A model generated the notes under the pieces. That model saw only the letters and a list, made by a program, of their open reading frames with translations. It was not told the origin of the DNA and made no database searches. A stretch of 64,000 nt of DNA from CAWCAL01 sp963695075 (GTDB lineage Bacteria; Actinomycetota; Acidimicrobiia; Acidimicrobiales; CAWCAL01). Each line of letters starts with the position of its first letter. The stretch's first letter is position 1. Location of the stretch: NCBI GenBank assembly GCA_963695075.1, contig CAVOFR010000007.1:434001-498000 (forward strand), given 5' to 3'. Below are positions 1 to 8,868 of the stretch, piece after piece. A program made the translations under genes and the position numbers.

Positions 1-2
1 CC

Positions 3-707
3 TGGCGGCATCGAATCGAGGTGGCGCCCGGGGTGGTGACGCCCGGTACCGAGGACAACGAGGCCGAGCTGTCGCGGCTGGCGATTCCCGGTGATCTCGC
101 CGACAAGAACGTGCTCGACGTCGGGTGTTCCGACGGATTCTATTCCTTCTTCTGTGAGCGGCAGGGCGCTCGGGTAACAGCGCTGGACGACGAGTCCTCG
201 CTTCTCAGCCGGTCGGGAAACGGCTTTCGGGTGGCCAAGAGCCTTCTCGGCTCGGACGTGGACTACCGCATCGGTGACGTCGAACAGGTCGTTGCCGCCG
301 AGTATCCGACGTTCGACTGCGTTCTCTTCATCAACGTCCTGTACCACCTCCCCGACCCACACCGGGCTCTGGCGGCGCTCGCCTCCGTCACCAGGCCCGG
401 TGGCCTGCTCGTATTGAAGACCTACTACCGGACCGACGTGCGGGTGTGGGTGCGGCGACATTGTCTCGGCTTCGATCTGGATCGGCGACCGAAGTGGTGG
501 TACTTCCCCGGTAGCGAGCTCGGCGGCGATCCCACCAACTGGTGGGCACCCAATCGCGCCGGGCTCCTCGCGATGTTGTCGGCCACCGGTTGGGCGGCCG
601 AGCCGCATGTGATCCGACACGGCGATCGCCTGTACGTCCACGCCCGACGCGTCGCCGACCGGGCTCCTCGCTCCCCGGCTGGGGGCCGGCCGGACCCACG
701 GGACTAG
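3..707 (+). CDS. SAM-dependent methyltransferase, DUF1698/CmoB-like (5' partial)
   Basis: Class I methyltransferase. SAM motif I (LDVGCSDGF) lies about residues 32-40 counted from the GTG at 21, and a motif resembling the CmoB-type acceptor segment (INVLYHLPDP) lies near residues 105-114. The reading frame stays open to the left edge and encodes WRHRIEV before the GTG, matching the usual IEL.PG..TPG lead-in of this family, so the true start is probably outside the window. CmoB-like proteins modify tRNA wobble uridine, but the catalytic region alone does not fix the substrate. A 7-bp hairpin follows the stop. Confidence 0.75.
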   Translation, partial: WRHRIEVAPGVVTPGTEDNEAELSRLAIPGDLADKNVLDVGCSDGFYSFFCERQGARVTALDDESSLLSRSGNGFRVAKSLLGSDVDYRIGDVEQVVAAEYPTFDCVLFINVLYHLPDPHRALAALASVTRPGGLLVLKTYYRTDVRVWVRRHCLGFDLDRRPKWWYFPGSELGGDPTNWWAPNRAGLLAMLSATGWAAEPHVIRHGDRLYVHARRVADRAPRSPAGGRPDPRD

Positions 708-709
708 GA

Positions 710-727
710 TCGGCCGGTCTCGGCCGA
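710..727 (+). terminator. Hairpin after methyltransferase gene
   Basis: TCGGCCG and CGGCCGA pair perfectly over 7 bp around a GTCT tetraloop, 3 bases after the stop. There is no T-tract, so it is at best a U-less intrinsic terminator. Confidence 0.4.
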
Positions 728-798
728 CGGGCGCGAGGGTAACCAGCGATCGATGGAGCGCGGCCGGACGGGCCGGGCCGCACGGAGGCACATTCGGC

Positions 799-1944
<1,146 letters not shown>

Positions 1945-1954
1945 GGAGCAGAAC

Positions 1955-2839
1955 GTGAGCATTTTCGTCGACGAGACCACCAGGGTCGTCTATCAGGGCC
2001 TGACCGGCTCGACGGGCCGGTTCTACGGTCTGCGCAACCGTGACTACGGCACCCAGGTCGTGGCGGGTACGAATCCGAAGAAGGCGGGCACCGATGTCGA
2101 TGGCATTCCCATCTTCGGCTCGGTCAGCGACGCGATCGAGGCGACGGGTGCAACCGCCTCCTGCATCTTCATCCCGGCCCCCGGAGTGAAGAGCGCCGTG
2201 ATGGAGGCCGCCCAGAGCGGCATCGAGTTCATCGTGGTCATCACCGAGGGTGTGCCCGCCCATGACGAGGCCTACTTCTTCAACAAGCTCCAGCGGGATT
2301 TCCCGGCGGTCCAGCTCCTCGGTCCGAATTGTCCGGGCATCATCAGCCCCGGGAAGTGCAACATCGGGATCACGGCCGGTCACATCGCAAAGGAAGGCGG
2401 TCCGGTCGGCATCGTCAGCCGCTCGGGAACCCTCACCTACCAGGCACTGTACGAGCTCAAGCAGAAGGACATCGGTGTCACGACCTGCGTCGGCATCGGG
2501 GGCGATCCGGTTCCGGGCACGTCGTTCATCGACTGCCTGGAGGCGTTCGAGGCGGACCCCGAGACCCGTGCCGTCATGATGATCGGTGAGATCGGGGGCT
2601 CGGCCGAGGAAGAGGCAGCCGACTTCATCCGGGATGAGATGTCGAAGCCGGTCGCCGCCTACGTCGCCGGCGTGACGGCTCCGGCCGGCAAGAAGATGGG
2701 CCATGCGGGTGCCATCGTGTCCGGAGGAAAGGGAACCGCCCAGGCCAAGATGGAAGCGCTGCGCGCCGCGGGAGCAGAGGTGGGCGAGAACCCCACCGAA
2801 GCCGGCGAGCTCATGGCCGGCATCGTCGCCAACCTCTGA
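1955..2839 (+). CDS. sucD: Succinyl-CoA ligase alpha subunit
   Basis: Alpha subunit, which binds CoA and carries the phosphorylated histidine. The active-site signature GHAGAIVSGGKGTA appears near residues 249-262, and the CoA-binding Rossmann domain begins TRVVYQGLTGSTG. At 294 aa it matches the family. GTG start; the ribosome binding site GAGGAG (1943-1948) overlaps the sucC stop codon, so the two subunits are translationally linked. purN begins 17 bases downstream. Confidence 0.97.
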   Translation: MSIFVDETTRVVYQGLTGSTGRFYGLRNRDYGTQVVAGTNPKKAGTDVDGIPIFGSVSDAIEATGATASCIFIPAPGVKSAVMEAAQSGIEFIVVITEGVPAHDEAYFFNKLQRDFPAVQLLGPNCPGIISPGKCNIGITAGHIAKEGGPVGIVSRSGTLTYQALYELKQKDIGVTTCVGIGGDPVPGTSFIDCLEAFEADPETRAVMMIGEIGGSAEEEAADFIRDEMSKPVAAYVAGVTAPAGKKMGHAGAIVSGGKGTAQAKMEALRAAGAEVGENPTEAGELMAGIVANL

Positions 2840-2856
2840 CGGACCGGGCACCGATC

Positions 2857-3462
2857 ATGCGACTCGCCGTCCTCGCCTCGGGCAGCGGGTCGATCTGTGA
2901 CGCCATGCTCCGAGCCGATGTCGGCGTGGAGCTCGTCGTGGTCGATCGTCGGTGCGGGGCGATCGACATCGCCGCGTCCCACGGGGTCGAAGCGGTCCAC
3001 CTGGAACGGACGTCGTTCGGCCGTGACTTCGATCGCGACGCCTACACCAGCCAGCTGGTCACGCTCCTCCAAGGCCACGGCATCGACCTGGTGATCATGG
3101 CCGGTTGGGGGACGATCTTCAGCCAGCCCATGTTCACGGCCTACAGCGGCCGGATCATCAACACCCACCCGGCCCTGCTTCCCTCGTTCCCGGGGTGGCA
3201 CGGCGTCGAAGATGCCCTGGCATACGGCGTGAAGGTGACCGGGTGCACAGTGCACATCGCGACGCTCGAGGTGGATGCCGGTCCGATCCTGGCTCAGGAG
3301 GCTGTCCCTGTCCTCGACGACGACACGGTGGATATGCTCCACGAGCGGATCAAGGATGTCGAGCGGCGCCTGTATGTCGACACCGTGATCGGTCTGGTGG
3401 CCGATCCGACCGTCCTCCAGCGGGCGCGGGTCCCCCGGGTACGGCCGTCCACTGCGAACTGA
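2857..3462 (+). CDS. purN: Phosphoribosylglycinamide formyltransferase
   Basis: Transfers a formyl group from 10-formyl-THF to GAR, step 3 of purine synthesis. The catalytic Asn and His lie in IINTHPALLPSFPG and the catalytic Asp in VDAGPIL. The N-terminal phosphate loop reads SGSGSICD where most PurN proteins have GSGSN, so the usual Asn is Ile. At 201 aa it has normal length. purH follows after 20 bases, a common pairing. The divergent N-terminal loop is the only oddity. Confidence 0.9.
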   Translation: MRLAVLASGSGSICDAMLRADVGVELVVVDRRCGAIDIAASHGVEAVHLERTSFGRDFDRDAYTSQLVTLLQGHGIDLVIMAGWGTIFSQPMFTAYSGRIINTHPALLPSFPGWHGVEDALAYGVKVTGCTVHIATLEVDAGPILAQEAVPVLDDDTVDMLHERIKDVERRLYVDTVIGLVADPTVLQRARVPRVRPSTAN

Positions 3463-3482
3463 CACCAAGCAAGGAACCCCTG

Positions 3483-4970
3483 ATGCGCGCACTTCTCTCC
3501 GTCTACGACAAGACCGGCATAGTCGATCTCGCCAGCGGGCTGGTCGACTTGGGCTGGGAGCTCGTATCCAGCGGTGGCACTCACGCGGCCATTGCCGACG
3601 CCGGGTTGCCGGTCCACGAGGTGGCCGAGGTCACCGGTGCCCCCGAGATGCTGGACGGCCGGGTCAAGACCCTGCATCCCGTCATCCACGGTGGCATCCT
3701 GGCCGATCGCTCCGAGCCCTCACACATGGAACAGCTTGCCGAGCGCGACATCGAGCCGATCGATCTCGTGGTCGGGAACCTCTATCCGTTCCGATCCGAC
3801 CCGTCGGTGGAGCTGATCGACATCGGTGGACCGACGATGGTTCGCGCCGCGGCGAAGAACCACGCGCACGTCGGCATCATCGTCGATCCGGGTGACTACG
3901 ACGTGGTGCTCGCCGAGCTCCGCGAACACGGTCTGTTGTCGGCCACGACCCGGCGCCGCTTGGCGCGGGCAGCGTTCGCCCACACGGCGGCGTACGACGC
4001 GGCGATCGTGGGATGGCTCGACGAGGATCCGCTCCCACCGACACTCCAGCTGTCGGCCGAGCGATCAGCGATCCTGCGTTACGGCGAGAACCCCCATCAG
4101 CTCGGCGCCCGCTACAGCTTCCTGGATCAGACCGGGTGGTGGGAGTCCGCCCGGCAGCACGGCGGAAAGGAGATGTCGTACCTCAACGTGTACGACACCG
4201 ATGCCGCCTGGCGTCTGGTTCACAGCCTCGGCGACCGTCCGGCGGCGGCGGTCATCAAGCACGCCAATCCGTGCGGGGTGTCGGTGGCCGACGACATCGT
4301 CACCGCCTACGAGCGGGCTCATGCTTGCGATCCGATCTCGGCCTTCGGCGGGATCGTCGCGGTCAACCGCGCCGTTCCGGTGGCCATGGCCGAGGCGCTC
4401 GCCCCCGTGTTCACCGAAGTCGTGGTAGCGCCTGCCTTCGAGCCGGGTGTACTCGAGATCCTCACCGAGAAGAAGAACCTGCGGTTGCTCGAGGCGGCAC
4501 CGCCGGCCGGAGCGCAGCTGGACGTGAGGAGCATCGACGGGGGGCTGCTCGTTCAGACGACCGACACCGTGACGATGGACCGCGACGAGTGGACGATCGC
4601 GACCGAGCGTCACCCGACCGACGCCGAATGGGCCGACCTCGAGCTCGCCTGGCGAGTGGTGGCCAAGGTCAGCAGCAACACCATCGTCCTGTGCAAGGAC
4701 GGTCAAGTGGTCGGAATCGGTGCTGGCCAGCAGAACCGGCGGGATGCCGGCGTCATCGCCGCGCAGAAGGCCGACGGACGGGCCCAGGGGGGCGCGTGTG
4801 CCTCCGATGCCTTCTTCCCCTTCCGCGATGGCCTCGACGCGGCCGCAGGCGCAGGCGCCACCGCTGTGATCCAGCCCGGTGGCTCCATTCGCGACGACGA
4901 GGTCATCGAAGCGGCCAACGAGCAGGGCATGGCGATGGTCTTCACCGGAGAACGCCACTTCCGGCACTGA
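3483..4970 (+). CDS. purH: Bifunctional AICAR formyltransferase / IMP cyclohydrolase
   Basis: Catalyses the last two steps of IMP synthesis. The N-terminal MGS-like cyclohydrolase domain starts ALLSVYDKTGIVDLA and contains the GRVKTLHP segment (about residues 60-67). The C-terminal transformylase domain contains YGENPHQ, VIKHANPCG and GAGQQNR. I place the start at ATG 3483, since the open frame further upstream overlaps purN in a different frame and lacks family sequence. The product is 495 aa, slightly shorter than most PurH. A repeated hairpin element lies just after the stop. Confidence 0.96.
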   Translation: MRALLSVYDKTGIVDLASGLVDLGWELVSSGGTHAAIADAGLPVHEVAEVTGAPEMLDGRVKTLHPVIHGGILADRSEPSHMEQLAERDIEPIDLVVGNLYPFRSDPSVELIDIGGPTMVRAAAKNHAHVGIIVDPGDYDVVLAELREHGLLSATTRRRLARAAFAHTAAYDAAIVGWLDEDPLPPTLQLSAERSAILRYGENPHQLGARYSFLDQTGWWESARQHGGKEMSYLNVYDTDAAWRLVHSLGDRPAAAVIKHANPCGVSVADDIVTAYERAHACDPISAFGGIVAVNRAVPVAMAEALAPVFTEVVVAPAFEPGVLEILTEKKNLRLLEAAPPAGAQLDVRSIDGGLLVQTTDTVTMDRDEWTIATERHPTDAEWADLELAWRVVAKVSSNTIVLCKDGQVVGIGAGQQNRRDAGVIAAQKADGRAQGGACASDAFFPFRDGLDAAAGAGATAVIQPGGSIRDDEVIEAANEQGMAMVFTGERHFRH

Positions 4971-4977
4971 CTTGTTC

Positions 4978-5040
4978 GCAGCCTCGGCCCCGCCTCGGCT
5001 CGCGTGTCGGACGGGTCCCTCCCCGTCCGACCTGGCTGGG
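4978..5040. repeat. Hairpin repeat, copy 1 (diverged, intergenic)
   Basis: A 63-base copy of a repeat seen again at 5852 and 5944. It holds a 9-bp perfect stem, TCGGACGGG / CCCGTCCGA, around TCCCTC. Compared with the other copies, substitutions in one arm are matched in the other arm, so the stem is conserved rather than the sequence. It sits between the convergent purH and permease genes and may act as a bidirectional terminator. Confidence 0.75.
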
Positions 5041-5078
5041 AATCTGTGGTTCACCCCGGCCCGAACCCAACCTTCGGG

Positions 5079-5927
5079 TTACTCGGCGAACTGCTTCACG
5101 TCGTCGGGGTTGAAGCGGCGTCGGGCCAGGATCGCGCAGAAGGCCGTGAACGCCAGGACCACCCCGGCGGGGTACAGCGTCGCGGTCCATGGCTCACCCT
5201 CGATCATGAGGTCGTTGTATCCCCGCATGATCCAGTAGGTCGGCGTGAAGGGACTGACCTTCTGGAGCCAGTCGGGGAGTTGGCCGAACGGCACCATGGC
5301 CCCGCCGATGGCACCCAGCATGATCGCTCCGAGGTTGGCCAGGGCCTGGAGCAGCATGATCGAATCGGTGAATGCCACCAGCAGCATGGTGAAGGCGGCG
5401 AGGAAGGTCACGTACACCAGTGTCAGCAGGACGATGCCCGGAAGGGCGCTCGCCGGTATGGACAGATCCCAGATCACCACCCCGAGCCCGAAGATGATGG
5501 TGGTCTGGGCGGCGCCGATCACCATCCAGGGGACCATCTTCCCGGCGACGACGTGGATCGTCGACACCGGACCCGCCAGCACCCGATCCCATGTGTGCCA
5601 GCCGTGCTCCCGGAACACCCCGAAACCCATGTAGATGACGAGGAAGAAGCCGAACATCACGGCTTGGCCCACCACGGCGAACTGGGCGCCGTCGATGTCC
5701 CGTCCCTGCTGGGCGAAGCCGGCCCCGATCGGTTCCTTCAACACCGGAATGAGGATCAGTGGCATGGCCAGCAGGATGACCAGGGCGTCCACCTCGTGGC
5801 GCAGGATCCGCACTTCCTGGCGCCAGATGGCCCTGAACGGTCGCGTCTTCCGCAGCCTCGGCCCTGCCTCGGCTCGCGTGTCGCCCGGGTCCCTCCCCGG
5901 GCGCCCTGGCTGAGCGTCGGTGGTCAT
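5079..5927 (-). CDS. ABC-2 type transporter permease
   Basis: Integral membrane permease of an ATP-driven exporter, about six predicted membrane segments (for example AVVGQAVMFGFFLVIYMGF and LANLGAIMLGAIGGAMVPF). 282 aa. I chose ATG 5927 because GGGAGGA lies 3-9 bases upstream. The first ~25 residues, TDAQPGRPGRDPGDTRAEAG, are encoded by repeat copy 2 and precede any membrane segment, so they look like an inserted cytoplasmic tail. The partner ATPase is upstream at 6031-6960. Substrate unknown; drug or lipid export is typical of the family. Confidence 0.88.
   Translation of the reverse strand: MTTDAQPGRPGRDPGDTRAEAGPRLRKTRPFRAIWRQEVRILRHEVDALVILLAMPLILIPVLKEPIGAGFAQQGRDIDGAQFAVVGQAVMFGFFLVIYMGFGVFREHGWHTWDRVLAGPVSTIHVVAGKMVPWMVIGAAQTTIIFGLGVVIWDLSIPASALPGIVLLTLVYVTFLAAFTMLLVAFTDSIMLLQALANLGAIMLGAIGGAMVPFGQLPDWLQKVSPFTPTYWIMRGYNDLMIEGEPWTATLYPAGVVLAFTAFCAILARRRFNPDDVKQFAE
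5852..5923. repeat. Hairpin repeat, copy 2 (inside permease gene)
   Basis: 72 bases identical to copy 3 at 5944-6015 and clearly related to copy 1. The stem CGCCCGGG / CCCGGGCG is 8 bp. It is read in frame as part of the permease N-terminus. Confidence 0.85.
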
Positions 5928-6034
5928 CGGTCCTCCCTGTTCTGCAGCCTCGGCCCTGCCTCGGCTCGCGTGTCGCCCGGGTCCCTCCCCGGGCGCCCTG
6001 GCTGAGCGTCGGTGGCGCGACCCTTCCGACTCAT
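5924..6034 (-). CDS. 36-residue mini-ORF bridging the ABC ATPase and permease genes
   Basis: Its ATG (6034) overlaps the ATPase TGA as ATGA, and its own TGA overlaps the permease ATG, again as ATGA. The peptide starts MSRKGRATDAQPGRP and is mostly encoded by repeat copy 3. It may be a coupling peptide, or the former 5' end of the permease gene displaced by repeat insertion. No family recognised; real translation is uncertain. Confidence 0.35.
   Translation of the reverse strand: MSRKGRATDAQPGRPGRDPGDTRAEAGPRLQNREDR
5944..6015. repeat. Hairpin repeat, copy 3
   Basis: 72 bases identical to copy 2, offset by 92 bases in the same orientation. It lies in the short gap between the ATPase and permease genes and encodes most of the mini-ORF. 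Confidence 0.85.
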
Positions 6035-6960
6035 CGGGTTTGCTCCTCCGCGTCGATGTCGCGTCCGGTGAGAGCGAGGAACACCGCATCGAGGTCGGCC
6101 CGGTGTGTCTCCATGCTGACGAGACGGTCGGCATCCGATCCCAGTCGGGCGAGCAGTCGTGCCGCGAGCACCGGTGCGTTGGGTGAGCGGATCGTCATGA
6201 CGTCGCCGGTCGAGATGATCAGGGGTGACGATCGCTGGGGGATCGGCGCCGGCCCGTCGAAGGTCAGCTCGACCGACGGTGTGCCGTGGTTGCGAATCAG
6301 ATCGTCCTGGTTCCCTTCGGCGATGATGCGTCCCGCCTCGAGTATGGCCACCCGGGCGTCGAGCTCCACCACCTCGGGAAGGTAGTGCGTCGTGTAGATG
6401 ACTGCGGTGCCCGACGAGGCGAGCGCCCCGACGGCGGTGAGGATGTCGGCTCTCGCCTCCAGGTCCGCTCCGACGGTCGGCTCGTCGAGCAGGAGCAGAT
6501 CGGGGCGATGCAGGATCCCAGCGGCCGCGTGGATGCGCCGTCGCTCGCCCCCGGACAGGTTCTCGCACGGCCGGTCGACGAAGTCGCCCAGGTGGAACAG
6601 GTCGACCGCCCAGTCGATGCGGTCCTTCAGGATCGCGCCCCGGAGCCCGGCCAGCTCGCCGAAGAACGCCAGGGTCTCGCGGCCCGCCAGGAACTCGTAC
6701 AGTCCGGTCTGCTGCGGGACGTAGCCGATCCGCAGCGCCGCCTCGAGCCTGTCGGTCGACAGGTCCAGACCGTCGACGGTGACCGATCCCCGGTCGGGTT
6801 GGTGGCGGCCGGCCATCATGCCGATCAAGGTCGTCTTGCCTGCCCCGTTTCGTCCGAGCACCGCGAGGATTTCGCCCCCGTTCACACCGAGCGAGACCCC
6901 GCTGACAGCGGGGTGCTCACCGTAGGATTTGTGGACATCGGAGACGTCGAGTCGACGCAA
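6031..6960 (-). CDS. ABC transporter ATP-binding protein
   Basis: ATPase subunit of the exporter whose permease is at 5079-5927. Walker A GRNGAGKTT (about residues 36-44), signature LSGGERRR, Walker B LLLLDEPTVG, and the switch histidine in IYTTHYLPE are all present. The C-terminal ~80 residues resemble the accessory region of drug/lipid-type ABC ATPases. 309 aa. The start is TTG 6960 with AGGAAG upstream on the minus strand. Its stop overlaps the mini-ORF start. Confidence 0.9.
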   Translation of the reverse strand: MRRLDVSDVHKSYGEHPAVSGVSLGVNGGEILAVLGRNGAGKTTLIGMMAGRHQPDRGSVTVDGLDLSTDRLEAALRIGYVPQQTGLYEFLAGRETLAFFGELAGLRGAILKDRIDWAVDLFHLGDFVDRPCENLSGGERRRIHAAAGILHRPDLLLLDEPTVGADLEARADILTAVGALASSGTAVIYTTHYLPEVVELDARVAILEAGRIIAEGNQDDLIRNHGTPSVELTFDGPAPIPQRSSPLIISTGDVMTIRSPNAPVLAARLLARLGSDADRLVSMETHRADLDAVFLALTGRDIDAEEQTR

Positions 6961-7036
6961 CGCTTGCTCGCTTCCTGACCGTCGGGCCCACGGTTGACGC
7001 CACCCCGCCCGTCCGGCTCGGGATCCGAGGTCGGGG

Positions 7037-7042
7037 TAGAGT
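7037..7042 (+). promoter_or_regulatory. Predicted leaderless -10 of folD
   Basis: TAGAGT ends 6 bases before the GTG at 7049, and no ribosome binding site is visible, which predicts transcription starting at or next to the start codon. Confidence 0.5.
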
Positions 7043-7048
7043 CGCTTC

Positions 7049-7906
7049 GTGGTTGCTCAAGTATTGGACGGAAACGCGCTCGCCGGGTCGATACGGGCCG
7101 ATCTGGCCGAACGGGTCAAGAAACTGAAGGCCAACGGGGTCACACCCGGGCTCGGCACGATCCTCGTCGGCGACGACGGTCCCAGCGCCCGCTATGTGGA
7201 GATGAAGCACGAGGACTGTGCCGAGATCGGCATCGAGTCGGCCCACGAGCACCTCGCCGCCGACGCGTCGCAGAGCGATGTGCTCGATGCGGTGCAGCGC
7301 TTCAACCGGGACGATGCCGTCGACGCCTACCTCATGCAGTACCCGTTCCCGGCCGGGCTCGACTACGAGTCAGCCCTCATGGCCGTCGATCCCGCCAAGG
7401 ACGTCGACGGGCTGCATCCGGTCAACCTGGGGCGGCTGGTGCAGGGCATCCCCGGCGCTCTGCCGTGTACACCGCACGGGATTCTGGTCATGCTCGAGCA
7501 CTACGGCATCGAGTTGCCGGGCAAGCACGTCGTGATCGTCGGCCGCGGCCTCACGATCGGTCGACCGCTCGCCAATCTGCTCACCCTCAAGCGCCCGAAC
7601 GCCAATGCCGCGGTCACCGTCGTGCACACCGGCGTCGGCGACATCGGGTCGTACACCCGGCAGGCCGACGTGCTCGTCGCCGCGGCGGGCTCTCCGCACC
7701 TCATCACCGCTGACATGGTCAAACCCGGAGCGATCGTGGTTGCCGCGGGCGTCTCGTTCGACGGGAAGAAGGTCGTCTCCGACGTGGCCGACGACGTCGG
7801 GGAGGTGGCGTCGTGGTTGTCGCCTCGTATCGGTGGTGTGGGTCCGATGACCCGCGCCATGCTGCTGGTCAACACCGTCGAGGCCGCCGAGACCCGGCTC
7901 GATTGA
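7049..7906 (+). CDS. folD: Methylenetetrahydrofolate dehydrogenase / cyclohydrolase
   Basis: Interconverts 5,10-methylene-THF and 10-formyl-THF with NADP, supplying PurN and PurH. The Tyr-x3-Lys catalytic pair is in ARYVEMK, the substrate loop reads MQYPFPAG in place of the common QLPLP, DVDGLHP is intact, and the NADP segment is VIVGRGLTIGRPLANLL. 285 aa is normal. GTG start without a ribosome binding site; TAGAGT lies 6 bases upstream. metF follows, so two folate genes lie together. Confidence 0.95.
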   Translation: MVAQVLDGNALAGSIRADLAERVKKLKANGVTPGLGTILVGDDGPSARYVEMKHEDCAEIGIESAHEHLAADASQSDVLDAVQRFNRDDAVDAYLMQYPFPAGLDYESALMAVDPAKDVDGLHPVNLGRLVQGIPGALPCTPHGILVMLEHYGIELPGKHVVIVGRGLTIGRPLANLLTLKRPNANAAVTVVHTGVGDIGSYTRQADVLVAAAGSPHLITADMVKPGAIVVAAGVSFDGKKVVSDVADDVGEVASWLSPRIGGVGPMTRAMLLVNTVEAAETRLD

Positions 7907-7962
7907 GCGAATGAGCTCGAGGCCGACCGACCTGGACGGTGGATCCGACGGGGTCGGCTCCG

Positions 7963-7968
7963 TATCGT
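7963..7968 (+). promoter_or_regulatory. Predicted leaderless -10 of metF
   Basis: TATCGT ends 8 bases before the metF ATG at 7977; no ribosome binding site is present. Confidence 0.4.
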
Positions 7969-7976
7969 GATGGTGT

Positions 7977-8831
7977 ATGACACGGATCTCTGACGTCCTC
8001 GCCGATGGCCGAACACTCTCGTTCGAGTTCTTTCCCCCCAAGACCGACGAGGGCCTGCGCAGCCTGCACGCCGCCCTTCAGGAGCTCGAGGCGCTCGACC
8101 CGTCGTTCGTGAGCGTGACCTATGGCGCCGGAGGCACGACCCGCGATCTCACGCGGGACCTCGTCGTGGACATAAACCGGGAGCGGGGCTACCCGGCCAT
8201 GCCTCACCTCACCTGCATCGGCCACACCAGGAGCGAGTTGGTCGAGATGCTGGACGACTACCGCGAAGCAGGGATCGAGAACATCCTCGCCCTGGCCGGT
8301 GATCCACCGGACGACGGCAGCGCGGCCGCGGGGGACTTCTCGTATGCGAGCGAGTTGGTCGAGGTTGTGCGCGAGACCGGCGACTTCTCCGTCGCCGTGG
8401 CGGCATTCCCCGAGACCCACCCTCGATCGCCCGACGTCGAGACCGACCGGCGCCACCTGGCCCGCAAGCTCCAGATGGCCGACTTCGGCATCACGCAGTT
8501 CTTCTTCGATGTGGGCGACTATGTCCGGATGGTCGATCAGTTGGCCGATCTGGGCTGCGACACGCCGGTTCTGCCCGGCGTGCTTCCGGTGGTCAATCCC
8601 GCATCGGCCAAGCGTTTCGCCGCGATGAACGGTGCCAGGTTCCCCGAGGAGCTCGACGCGCGGCTGGCGGCGTGTGACGGGGACGACGACCGTATCCTCG
8701 ACGTCGCGGTCGAGGTGGCGGCACGGCAGTGCCGAGAACTGCTGGAAGCCGGCGCACCCGGCCTGCACCTCTACGCGCTCAACCGGTCAGATGCGGCCAA
8801 GCGCATCCTGGCCGAGATCGACCTCGACTGA
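7977..8831 (+). CDS. metF: Methylenetetrahydrofolate reductase
   Basis: FAD-dependent reduction of 5,10-methylene-THF to 5-methyl-THF for methionine synthesis. The TIM-barrel start SFEFFPPKTDEG, the SVTYGAGG strand, the LALAGDPP loop and FDVGDYV near the substrate pocket are all recognisable. 284 aa, as expected for the short bacterial form. ATG start with a likely -10 (TATCGT) 8 bases upstream. The stop codon lies within a hairpin shared with the convergent icd. Confidence 0.94.
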   Translation: MTRISDVLADGRTLSFEFFPPKTDEGLRSLHAALQELEALDPSFVSVTYGAGGTTRDLTRDLVVDINRERGYPAMPHLTCIGHTRSELVEMLDDYREAGIENILALAGDPPDDGSAAAGDFSYASELVEVVRETGDFSVAVAAFPETHPRSPDVETDRRHLARKLQMADFGITQFFFDVGDYVRMVDQLADLGCDTPVLPGVLPVVNPASAKRFAAMNGARFPEELDARLAACDGDDDRILDVAVEVAARQCRELLEAGAPGLHLYALNRSDAAKRILAEIDLD

Positions 8832-8868
8832 GTGCGTTGTTCGGGGTCTGTCCCCGAGTAACGCACTC
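8830..8868. terminator. Long hairpin shared by convergent metF and icd
   Basis: A 17-bp stem (two G-T pairs on the plus strand) around TCTGT. The outer arms are GAGTGCGTT and AACGCACTC, and the inner arms end CGGGG and CCCCG. Both stop codons fall in its base. It lacks a T-tract. Probable bidirectional terminator. Confidence 0.65.
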
